The notes under the pieces: model-generated
Database searches by the model: none
Told to the model about the DNA's origin: nothing
What the model saw: only the letters and a program-made list of their open reading frames with translations
From: Chloranthus sessilifolius
Taxonomy: Eukaryota; Streptophyta; Magnoliopsida; Chloranthales; Chloranthaceae
Direction of reading: 5' to 3'
Length of the DNA: 64,000 nucleotides
Assembly (NCBI GenBank): GCA_021018995.1
Contig: CM037587.1
Location: forward strand, 6,202,866 to 6,266,865
Made by a program: the position numbers and the translations under genes
Part shown: piece by piece, positions 34,005 to 44,497 of the stretch
Layout: every line of letters begins with the position of its first letter
Numbering within the stretch: position 1 is the first letter of the stretch

Positions 34005-37000
34005 TGTGACAGCCCGAATTTTCCCAACCTAAATTTTTTCACGATATATAAATATTTTTTTTTCTTTTAGACCAAAATCAAATGGGAAAACCCGGACCGC
34101 CTGATCGTAGATCACAATCTAATACAGAATATTTGGTACAAACATAATGTATAATTAAAACCTCCAGCTCTAATATCCAATATATATAAAGTAACAGACA
34201 CCAGTGATGGCCAACAATCACCAACAGTAATGTACAACAGTACAAAAGTACCAAGCCTTAACTAACCAAATCCACAAATCCAAATTCTACGATCCCAAAA
34301 TAAAAGACAAAAAGTGAAAGCTTTTATTCTTTAGTATGTAATCTGGGTCTTCCTCAAACCTATACCTGTGACGTATAGTTGAGGGTGAGCTAACATCTAA
34401 GCTCAGTAGAAGAACATCAATAGCAATTACATCTTACTAATGACAAAGCTCAAAGCAGAAGCAGATCAGATACTTAAAAGACGAAATTCAAGGATTTAAC
34501 AGATCAGATAATTGAGATAGATCAAAAGCGATAACAGGGCAAATGACAGAAACATAATCTATAACATGGAAGATATTCGTTACAGAAATAAAAGCTCACA
34601 TTTCTTGTTTACTTCACTCACTATGTTCACATCACTCACTGTGTTCACTTAAGTATGCTACGAAATGCATACGGATCGCCTCCATACAGGCCCACTATGT
34701 ATGCTATGCAATGCGTATAGATCACCCCGTACAGGCCCATTATGTATGCTATGCACTGTACACTGTGTATGGATAACCGCCGTACTAGTCCACTTGTCAA
34801 TGTCTACTCACAGTCAAAGTTCGAATATGTTCTCACTATTCACATTCACTCTCAGATACAGGGTTCAAGGTTCATACTTAGCAATTCAACACTAAGTCTA
34901 TCTAGTTTCCAAGGTTCAGAGTTCAATCATCCATATTCTAAATTTTCCAGTTACAGTCAGATAACATCACCCAAACATCCAGAGATTCAACTTCCTATAA
35001 TTTCTATTCAATTTTTCGAAACAGAGTCCCATATTCATTCTAATTCAAAGTTCATAGGCAAGTTCAACTAATCATATCTCTTACAAAAACAGAACAAATC
35101 AAATCATAAGCAAAACATAAAGAATTAGATTAAAACAAAATTGAACGGAACGAATCAGATCACAAGCGGAAGCACGGAATAATCAGATCATATACGAAAA
35201 CAGAATAAAAACAAAACATATCAGAATATATGTGGAAACGGGACGAAAATAGAACATATCAGAATGAAAACAAAGAATCAGGTCGAATATCAAAGAAACT
35301 ATGAATCAATTTATAAAATGTAATTTTCGTTGAGTTTCCCTACCTTAATCTCGGAGCCGTTCCAAAGAAATCCAAAAGTTCCTATCCACGGCCTCCAACT
35401 CTTGGTCTACATCACACATATGATGTTGTATTAAAAACTTATTCTAATTACTAATAACGTTGACATATTTAAGTATTTTCTCAAAATCGAGGCAGAAATG
35501 GCTAAGTTCGTGTTGACTCGAAACTTGACTCAACTTCCTGCTTAATTTTGACCCTCAAAACATTTGATTCATAAGCTAGCTAAATCATAAAAGTTGTAGA
35601 TCTCATTGTTCTCTTTCCAACGCATCAAGAATTCCATTAATCAAAGTTCAGAGGAAAGAGTTATAGCTAAAATACCAAAGCTGTATCGGTACTTCAGTCA
35701 AAACGTGTTAACTTAGAACTTGGCCTAACTTACAGCTCAATTTTAATCCTTAAAATAATTTATTCATCAGTTGGTCAATTTATAAGAGTTGTAGATTTAG
35801 TTTTTCTCTTTCCGACGTCTCAAAAATTGCGTCAATCCGAGTTCGTAGTAAAATGTTATATCCAAAATACTGAAGCAGTGTTGACACTTCAGTCTAATTG
35901 ATCGATCGTATTTTTCTCATTGATCGATCAAACCATTACATTGATCGATCAATTTCCACATTGACCGATCAAACCAACATTGATTGATCAATTTCCTCAT
36001 TGATCAATCAAACTATCACATTGATCAATCAATTTCCACATTGATCGATCAAACCAACATTGATTGATCAATTTTCTCATTGATCGATCAATCCTATCGG
36101 GCATGAACTTCCAAAAAATACACTTTCTGTTTCTATAAAAGCATATATAATTTGATCGATCAATCTTCCAGATTGATCGATCAATTACCTAATTTGATCG
36201 ATCAAAGATGACAGTTTCTGTCATCAATGCCGATCATCAATCTTGACCTATTTTCATCCAAATCTTTGATGATCTTCATCAAACCACACACACATACACA
36301 CTAAACTAAAACCAGGATTTATTCTATAATCTAAACCATTAAAATTAAAGAAAAACTAACCTTTCTTCAATCGATTTCGCGACCTTAAGAATCGTTTTCC
36401 AAAAAGGGGTTTTCGAAATGAAACTTTGGATTCTTACAACGATTGATCACTATGACTTTAATATGACGTTTTGTACGATCACGGATCGATTTCAACCTCT
36501 TCGAATCGCGAAAGATGATGGTGAGATGATCGGTTCGCACTCGATTCAAATTCAAAGGTTTCCAATGGTTGGGACTTGGTAGAAAATGAAACCATTGTGG
36601 TGATTGGTGTCAAGCATTTTGCGAAGAGTGCGGAGTTCAAGGCACAATCACGATCTTCTTTCAAGCTTTCTCTTTCTTTCATTCTCTCTCTCTCTCTCTC
36701 TTCAAAATCCAAAAGGCTAAGCTTAGCATTCAAGCAACCCACGCCTCTCTCTCTTATACCTTAAAACCCAACCAAAATATCTAGATATTTTTACACCAAA
36801 TTCTATCCACTTACCTTAGACTTGGCTTCGGTGTTGAGCGGCACACGGTGCGTCGGTACGTGACTTTCACAGTAAAGGCCCAAATACACATTTAAACCTT
36901 AATCCATTTGCACAAAATTATCTTAATATTATTTAATGATTTGTTATTATATAAAAATCATGGGGACATCGATTTTAGTGTCGGACACATACACAGGGTC

Positions 37001-37036
37001 AGTTGAGTTCCTGCTTGAATTTTTTGGGTCATTACA
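34005..37036 (-). repeat. Family D 3' LTR
   Basis: 3032 bp, with the palindrome array at 35898-36207, the intron-like segment 35343-34366 (donor TTAAG|GTAGGG; acceptor CACAG|GT) and a (CA)n/(CT)n pair near 36284 and 36689. After the acceptor an acidic remnant EEDPDYIL is visible in another phase. Confidence 0.93.
35898..36207 (-). repeat. TTGATCGATCAA array, 19-22 bp pitch
   Basis: Palindromes start at 35898, 35920, 35941, 35961, 35980, 36000, 36021, 36041, 36060, 36080 and, after a gap, 36152, 36173 and 36194. Several arms are decayed at the central CpG to TTGATTGATCAA or TTGATCAATCAA. Spacers alternate around AATTTCCACA and AACCATCACA. Confidence 0.9.
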
Positions 37037-37172
37037 TTCTTTCCACCTAAAAAGAAATTTCATCCTCAAAAATCGACGTGCCATATTAAAAAAGGTATGA
37101 ATATAATTTAACATGCTCAAAAATAGGGTCATTACATTCACCCCTCCTAATAGGAATTTTTGCCCTCGAAAA
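37037..37172 (-). other. Duplicated polypurine-tract modules of element D
   Basis: The tract next to the LTR (GAGGATGAAATTTCTTTTTA, then GGTGGAAAGAA) is followed upstream by a second, better-preserved module at 37126-37172 with GAGGGGTGAATGTAATGACCC, including the first bases of an LTR. The same is seen three times at 6718-6943. Confidence 0.75.
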
Positions 37173-37735
37173 TTGATCCTGATACCGATGGAGTGTATAA
37201 TAGGAAACCAATAGGACAAGAAATCAAAACCATTTAATTATAAAAAAGTTAAACCATTCATTTACAAGAAGGCATCACCACCACAAAAGTTTACAGCTAA
37301 AAAGAAAAACTGACTCCAAAGATGCAAACCATGGAATTCATACAAAAGACCGAAGACATTGAGTACCTACAAGGTGCAAACCCAACTCTTGAGTTTGTGA
37401 CCAACTCACCTACGACTGTGTTTTGCTCCTTATGGGGACAATCTCTTATCCGATGTCCAACCTGTCCAGATTTAAGGCATGCGCCCTTAGCCCACCAACA
37501 GTCGTCAGACTTATGGCCTTTTCAACACCGTAAGCAGGACTCAACCGATGTTGATGAATTATTGTGGGAAGATTGTTGTACCCTTGAGACGGTAGCAATA
37601 GTAGGGTGTGAAAGGCGGAAATGTCTCGAAGACATAGGCATGGATGGTCTCGAGTAAGCAGTCTAAGCAAGCTAGATAGATGCAGGCGTCAGTAGTCTCG
37701 GTCCCGTGCCGGTCGGCTCAGATGTATAAGATTGC
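37173..37735 (-). other. Internal DNA of element D without a clear gene
   Basis: Part of it (37180-37330) resembles the internal DNA at 6950-7137. No pol or accessory ORF motif is seen on either strand; this is where the coding region was deleted. Confidence 0.5.
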
Positions 37736-38430
37736 GTTCAACTGGCGTCACTCCGATTCTATTGGTCTCTCCTCAAGAACTGTTTCTGAATTTCTTCCTC
37801 TGCAATGAGAGCCTTTGATATCACGCCCCTAAAGGTTTCCATCTCCCACATCGCCACTCTCTCTTGTATATCAGGTCGTAAGCCAAGCTGAAATTTCCTA
37901 GCCCTGTATTCTCTCACAGTCATCATATTCTACTCAAGTTTTATTAATTGTACCTCCCACTAATGTCGTATGATCCTGAGAAAGTATTTATTATTAAATG
38001 TCTCTACAAATTCTGCCCCAGCCCATGGCGTATTGGGAAATTCCAGCACTCTAACTCTGGATACTGACTTCCATCATGGGTCAGCTTCTCCGTCTAGTTT
38101 GAAGGCTGCCCACCGTACCTTCTCAACTTCGGTGCATTGGAGCACCTCGAAGATCTTTTCCATCTAATTCAACCACTTCTTGGCCTCAAGTGGATCAACT
38201 TGTCCCAAAAAGCTTGGAGGATGCATCTTTCTAAACTCCATAAACCCTGAAGATTGGTTCCTGGTTGCGAGTAACTCAGCTTGTTGAGCCATGGAGGATG
38301 TCTGTTGAACCATTGAAGTTGTCTGTTGAGCCACATTGCTAGCCAAGGCTTCCAACTCCTTCAGGAACATCCATCATGAAGACCGTCCTCGGTCTACCTC
38401 TACCTCCTCTAATAGTGGAGACATACTGAT
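37736..38430 (-). pseudogene. Family D gag remnant
   Basis: The minus strand reads MSPLLEEVEVDRGRSSW, a Gln/Ser-rich helical start (VQQTSSMAQQAELLATRNQ), FMEFRKMHPPSFLGQVDPLE, AKKWLN, stop, and further parts such as NTPWAGAEFVETFNN and FQLGLRPDIQERVAMWEMET. It corresponds to the gag at 33.6-32.6 kb but ends before any zinc knuckle, where the deletion begins. Several stops. Confidence 0.75.
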
Positions 38431-38688
38431 CTGTCACGATGAAACAAAATTTCATTAAAAGTGATCATGAAGATCCAAAGCCTTAATCTTAATCGAAGAT
38501 AATCTAAGCTTCTCTATGCTTCCTACGTTCTACCAAAACTTAAAGTCATATCCTCAGGACTCCCATAAAACCTAAAGCTGAAGCTCTAACATTAACTGCG
38601 ACACATGGTGTCACAGATGACATGCCATATGGTGTTCTTCAGGATCTAATACCATATCCCTGACTTCCCAGAAGACCTAATCTGTCAT

Positions 38689-38932
38689 TAGTAAGATGTA
38701 ACTGCTATTGATGTTCTTCTACTGAGCTTAGATGTTAGCTCATCCCCGACTATACGTCTTAGGTATAGGCTTGAGGAAGACCCAGATTACATACTGAAGA
38801 ATAAAAGTTTTCACTTTTGGTCTTTTATTTTGGGATCGTAGAATTCGGATTTGTGGATTTGGTAAGTTAAGGCTTAGTACTTTTGTACTGTTGTACATTA
38901 CTGTTGGTGATGGTTAGCCATCACTAGTGTGA
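38689..38932 (+). repeat. Inverted LTR fragment beside the primer-binding site
   Basis: About 244 bp is the reverse complement of 39240-39490 of the adjacent 5' LTR, covering the splice-acceptor landmark (TAGCTCATCCCCGACTATAC) and the CCATCACT/AGTGATGG hairpin. It lies in the leader between primer-binding site and gag, about 120 bp inside the LTR border. Confidence 0.85.
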
Positions 38933-39040
38933 AAGGCATGCACCGACGCACCATGTGCACTGACTTCACAGTTGAATATCCTACGCCCTGACAGAATTTA
39001 CTGCCATAGCTTCGGGTCCCAACAAGACCTAATACCTAAG

Positions 39041-39052
39041 CTCTGATACCAA
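39041..39052 (-). other. Primer-binding site of element D, tRNA-Met type
   Basis: On the minus strand TTGGTATCAGAG directly follows the LTR end GGGCTGTCACA, the usual initiator-tRNA-Met site of plant retrotransposons. It shows that the LTR at 39054 onward is the 5' LTR. Confidence 0.85.
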
Positions 39053-41045
39053 CTGTGACAGCCCGAATTTTCCCAACCTAAATTTTTTCGAGATATATAA
39101 ATATATTGTTTTTCTTTTAGACCAAAATCAAATGGGAAAACCTGAACTGCCAGATCGTAGATCACAATCTTATACAGAATATTTAGTACAAATATAATGT
39201 ATAATTAAAATCTCCAGTTCTGATATCCAATATGCATAAAGTAACAGACACCAGTGATGGCCAACCATCACTAACAGTAATGTACAACAGTACAAAAGTA
39301 CCAAGCCTTAACTTATCAAATCCATAAATCCAAATTCTACGATCCCAAAACAAAAGACCAAAAGCAAAAGCTTTTATTCTTCAGTTTGTAATCTGGTCTT
39401 CCTCAAACCTATACCTGTGACGTATAGTTGGGGGTGAGCTAACATCTAAGCTCAGTAGAAGATCATCAATAGCAGTTACATCTTACTAATGACAGAGTTC
39501 AAAGCGAAAGCAGATCAGATACTTAAAAGAAGAAATTCAAGAATTTAACATATCAGATAATTGAGATAGATCAAAAGCGATAACAGGGCAGATGACAGAA
39601 ACATAATCTATAACATGGAAGATATTCGTTACAGAAATAAAAGCTCACACATCTTGTTCACTTCACTCACTGTGTTAACTTCACTCACTGTGTTCACGTC
39701 ACTCTCTATGTTCACATCACTTACTATGTTCACTTCACTCACTGTGTTCACTTATGTATGCTATGAAATACGTATGGATTGCCCCCGCACAGGCTCACTA
39801 TGTATGCTATGTAAGGCGTACGGATCGCCCCCGTACAGGCCCACTATGTACGCTATGTAAGGCGTACGGATCGCCCCCGTACAGGCGCACTATGTATGCT
39901 ATGCACTATACACTGTATACGGATAACTGCCGTACCGGTCCACTTGTCAATATCTACTCACAGTCAAAGTTCGGATATGTTCTCACTAGTCACATTCACT
40001 CTCAGATACAGGGTTCAAGGTTCATACTTAGCAATTCAACACTAAGTCTCTGGTTTCCAAGGTTCAGAGTCCAATCATCCATATTCTAAATTTCCCAATT
40101 ATAGTCAGATAACATTACCCAAAAATCCAGAGATTCTACTTCCAATAGTTTCTATTCAATTTGTCGAAACAGAGTCCTATATTCATTCTAATTCAAAGTT
40201 CATAGGCAAGTTCAACTAATCATATCTCTTAAATAAATAGAACAAATTGAATCATAAGCAAAACAGAATGAATCATATTAAAACAAAATTGAACGAAGCG
40301 AATCAGATCACAAGCGAAAACATGAAATAATCAGATCATATGCAAAAATAGAACAAAAACAAAACATATCAGAATATATGCTGAAACAGGACGGAAATAG
40401 AACATATCAGAAGGGAAACAAAGAATCGGGTCGAATATCAAAGAAACTACGAATCAATTTATAGAATATAATTTTTGTTGAGTTTCCCCTACCTTAATCT
40501 CGGAGCCGTTCCAAAAAAATCTAAAAGTTCCTATCCACAGCCTCCAACTCTTAGTCTACATCACACATATGATGATGTATTAAAAATTGATCCGAATTAC
40601 TAATAACGTTGACGTATTTAAGTGTTTTCTCAAAACCGAGGCAGAAATGGATAAGTTCATGCTGACTCAAAACTTGACTCAACTTTCTACTTAATTTTGA
40701 CCCTCAAAACATTTGATTCATAAGCTAGATTAATCAAAAAAGTTGTAGCTCTCGTTTTCCTCTTTTCAACGCATCAAGAATTACATCAATCGGAGTTCGG
40801 AGGAAAGAGTTATGGCTAAAATACTGAAGCTGTATCGGTACTTCAGTCAAAACGTGTTAACTTAGAACTTGGCCTAACTTACAGTTCAATTTTGATCCTT
40901 AAAATAATTTATTCATTAGTTGATTAATTTATAAGAGTTGTATATTTAGTTGTTTTCTTTCCAACGCCTCAAAAATTGCATCAATCCGAGTTCGGAGTAA
41001 AATATTATAGCCAAAATACTTAAGCAGTGTTGACACTTCTGTCCA

Positions 41046-41430
41046 ATTGATCGATTAAATTTTTCTCATTGATCGATCAAACCATCACATTGATCGATCA
41101 ATTTCCACATTAATTGATCAGACCAACATTGATTGATCAATTTTTCTCATTGATCAATCAAACCATCACATTGATTGATCAATTTCCACATTGATCGATC
41201 AAATCAACATTGATTGATCAATTTCCTTATTGATCGATCAAACCATCATATTGATCGATCAATCTTCAAATTTGATCGATCAAATCTCAAATTTGATCAA
41301 TCAATACTATCGAGCATGAACTTCTAAAAAATACACTTTCTATTTCTATAAAAGCATATATAATTTAATCAATCAATCTTCCAGATTGATCGATCAATTC
41401 CAAATTTAATTGATCAATTACCTAATTTGA
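41046..41430 (-). repeat. TTGATCGATCAA array of the 5' LTR
   Basis: Sister of the 35898-36207 array, with more copies (about 17) and more CpG-decayed arms (TTGATTGATCAA, TTGATCAATCAA). Pitch again about 20 bp. The extra units near 41250-41310 show that the array changes its copy number. Confidence 0.88.
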
Positions 41431-41911
41431 TTGATCAAAGATGACAGTTTCTGTCATCAATGTCGATCATCAATCTTAACCTATTTGCATCCAAATCTTT
41501 ATTGATCTTCATCGAATCACACACACATACACACTAAACTAAAACTAGGGTTTATTCTACAATCTAAACCATTAAAATCAAAGAAAAACTAACCTTTCTT
41601 CGATTGATTTCGCGACCTTAAGAAACATTTTTCAAAAAGGGATTTTTGAAATGAAACTTCGGATTCTTACGGCGATTGATCACTATGACTTTAATATGAC
41701 GTTTTGTACGATCAAGGTTCGATTTCAACCTCTTCGAATCGTGAAAGATGATGGCGAGATGATCGGTTCACACTCGATTCAAATTCAAAGGTTTCCAATG
41801 GTTGGGATTTGGTAGGAAATGAAACCCTTGTGGTGATTGGTGCAAAGCATTTTGCGAAGAGTGCGGAGTTCAAGGCACAATCACGATCTTCTTTCAAGCT
41901 TTCTCTTTCTT

Positions 41912-41913
<2 letters not shown>

Positions 41914-41947
<34 letters not shown>
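41914..41947 (+). repeat. (CT)n microsatellite
   Basis: A pure TC run in LTR D; the equivalent site of the 3' LTR (36689-36703) is shorter. Confidence 0.9.
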
Positions 41948-41950
<3 letters not shown>

Positions 41951-42039
41951 TCAAAATCCAAAAGGCTAAGCTTAGCATTCAAGCAACCCACACCTCTCTC
42001 TTATACCCTACAACCCAACCAAAATATCTAGATATTTTT

Positions 42040-43703
42040 TATAATATCCCTGATATTTTTGGCCTATTTTTCGTTTACCTCGATAAGCGTGTCCGAAAAT
42101 AATTGAAGGATTTTGGATTTTTGATAAGCTAAGGCTATGATAAGACTTGTGGCAAAAGGATTTTGTCGAAAGATGAGTGAAAGTCATGTGAGCAATGACT
42201 TACACAATAAGGTTGGTGTTTGTGTTTAGCACTGGATATGTTTTCAACTTAAATGGATAAGTTGTAATTATAAATATCTAGATTTTTATTAGGAATTGTT
42301 TGTATTATAAGAGAGAGATTGCAAGAGAAGTTACACTTCTCTCTCTCTCTCGTTTGAATTAGAATTTACAACCATTTGCCTTGCCTTTGATCTTTAGATC
42401 TTGTGAGCTTGAGAGTTCCTCTCCCCATCTCGACCATTGATTAGCCTAGTGTTTAAATTATGATCAATTTGAGCTAGTGGAAGAGAAGGATATGGGAGTG
42501 GATATTAACAAAAAGAGGGATATGTCCTGTGCACTAAGGAGAGGTTTGAGTGGCTACCTCATTAGAAGGAAGAACTGATTTGAAGATCTAAATCGTTGAG
42601 CTTTGGAGATGATTTTTCAAGGAGAGGTTTCATTTAAGAAGCATAATTTTGGAATTCTGTTGCACACAGCATGAATAAAACTCTGAATATATGACATAAA
42701 TCTGAAATTGGAAACTTAGTTATGATTAAGAACTTTGTAATTCGAACCTTAGAACCTCAGTTAATCTTTGAATCAGAACTTTGAAAAATCAGTATTATGT
42801 TATGAATAATAAGCCTTGATATATGTTAGCATTTGTATTCGATTTGGGGTTCATACGGACGATGTCCTAGATTCTACCGACCGTGTTGACGGTATTTACT
42901 ATGGCGCTAATTTCCCTCATAGCGTAGGGGCTTGTTGCACTTCAGAAATGGGTTCATGAACGACGATGGTCAGTAGGGTTTCCCATCGGTCACGTAGTCC
43001 GCTCTCATGCTATAAGAAATTTGGGAGATAAAATTAAGTTATAAATTTAAGAAGCATGCTAAATCAGAAGATTTTTGAACACATCAGATTTATGATTATC
43101 AGTTTTGACTCAGGATTAGAACTGGAGATTTAGTTTACAAAGCATCATTTGAAAACCATATTTGATCCGATTTATGTCTTTTAAAAATCTCACTTATGAT
43201 AAAATGCAAATAGATCTGTTTCCTCTATTGGGCTTGGTTGTTAGCTCACCCTCGACTATACGTCACAGGTGCTGAGACTAACCTTGGGTCAGAGGATCTT
43301 GAAGACTCCGATTACATTCCCGAGGAGGAATTAGATATACCAACTGAGGAGTTTTTCCCTTGATCCTAGATCCCTTATTTTTGGTACTTTTGTCAGAATA
43401 TTATTTTTGAATATTGGGCCCTAGGCCATTATTTTGGTTCTTTTGATATCACTCGAGGAACCATTATTGTGAGCCACTATTTTAGGTGTTGGATTAGCCA
43501 TTACTAGTGGTTCTTCTTGGTTCCTCATAGTGACATATTTTATTGTTAAAAGCTTTTGTTTTTGGATTCATATATGTTTTGCCTCTGTCTTTAGATCTTT
43601 GTTATGTTGCCAGCTTCTGTTTGTTACGGCTTATTGAGAAATCAATAAGTTAATGAACTGGCCTTTCCTATACCTTAGGAATTGGAAAAGTCGGGTCGTC
43701 ACA
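42040..43703 (+). mobile_element. Solo LTR of family A nested in LTR D
   Basis: It starts TATAATATCCCTGAT (first G changed to A) and ends GGGTCGTCACA. Target duplication TTTTT lies at 42035-42039 and 43704-43708; the uninterrupted site GATATTTTTACACC is present in the other LTR at 36784. Length 1664 bp; about 600 bp including the dyad array have been lost compared with 552-2788. Confidence 0.94.
43269..43363 (+). other. Conserved acidic mini-ORF after the LTR acceptor site (copy C)
   Basis: The acceptor CGTCACAG is followed by 30 codons of Asp/Glu-rich sequence ending EEFFP and TGA. Same length as in copies A and B. Differences between the copies are mostly conservative (Asp/Asn, Glu/Asp), although this LTR is internally deleted elsewhere. 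Confidence 0.45.
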
Positions 43704-44021
43704 TTTTTACACCAAATTCTATCCACTTACCTTAGACTTGGCTTCGGTGTTGAGCGGCACACGGTGCGTCGGTGTACGACTTTCACACTAAAGGCCCAAA
43801 CACACATTTAAACTTTAATCTGTCTGCTCAAAGTTATCTTAATATCATTTAATAATTTATTATTATATAAATGCCATGGAGACATCGATTTTCGTGTCGG
43901 ACACATACACTGGGTCAGTTGAGTTCCTGCTCGAATTTTTTGGGTCATTACATCATAAGAGTATTTTTTTTATTATAGCCATCCAAGTTGTTTGTGGTTA
44001 ACATTCAAAGGATATGAACAG

Positions 44022-44333
44022 GTCATATTTCCGGAAGATCGTCTTATGCCTCGGTTGTATACTCCTTCCCTAGCTAAGAGATATGAAGAACTATATCAAG
44101 AGAGTGGTGTCGAATTCTTGAAGGTAATTCCATTTTTATGAATAGCCTGACTTTTGTATATTGATCATTTATTTGCTTAAAATTGCAGATGTTTGTAGAA
44201 AGATATTGATCATGCCTTTTAATTTCTCATTTGTGTGAATTAGGGTGTAATTGTTAACCCAATTGAAGTTGGTCCTGACGGACGGGTAGCTGTTGTCAAA
44301 CTTAGAGATGGATCTACTATAGAAGCAGACACG
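44022..44333 (+). pseudogene. Monodehydroascorbate reductase fragment, two exons
   Basis: Exon 44022-44123 encodes VIFPEDRLMPRLYTPSLAKR, YEELYQESGVEFLK; exon 44244-44333 encodes GVIVNPIEVGPDGRVAVVKL, RDGSTIEADT. A 120-bp intron with GT...AG ends separates them and a GT follows the second exon. The FPED, MPRL, TPSLA and DGSTIEADTV pattern is typical of plant organellar monodehydroascorbate reductase, a FAD enzyme that regenerates ascorbate with NAD(P)H. Neither the FAD-binding start nor the C-terminal part is present. Kept introns argue against a retrocopy. Confidence 0.8.
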
Positions 44334-44497
44334 GTACTTTTATTTCTTGATGGTTGTGCTTCAGAGTAAATGAAAATTAGTTTTTCTAAGAGCATAGCAG
44401 AAGCAAGGTTTCAGAATTTAGTGCTTGCTCAACTCGGCCGTGACCAATACCATATAGACTTGGTATGACTTGGCAGAGACTTGTACAGAAGTTAAAT

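Larger units (their letters stand above)
34005..43952 (-). mobile_element. Second chromovirus-family element (family D), minus strand, coding region mostly lost
   Basis: Ends TGTGACAGCCCGAATTTTCC (34005) and GGGTCATTACA (43952) are flanked by TCATA at 34000-34004 and 43953-43957. Two LTRs surround only about 2 kb of internal DNA holding a gag remnant, a tRNA-Met primer-binding site and duplicated polypurine modules. It is therefore a deletion derivative that could only have moved with proteins supplied by relatives. A solo LTR (42040-43703) sits in its 5' LTR. It inserted between gene fragments, probably in an intron of the reductase fragment. Confidence 0.93.
39054..43952 (-). repeat. Family D 5' LTR, interrupted by a solo LTR
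   Basis: After removal of 42040-43708 the LTR is 3230 bp, similar throughout to 34005-37036 with indels. It has the palindrome array at 41046-41430, the intron-like segment 40492-39415 (1078 bp) and a long (CT)n run near 41914-41947. Confidence 0.92.

Noticed and set aside
39041-39052. tRNA gene-like sequences at primer-binding sites (also 19448, 47366)
   Set aside because: Only the short complement to the tRNA 3' end is present; no cloverleaf can be drawn. No tRNA or rRNA gene was seen in the window.
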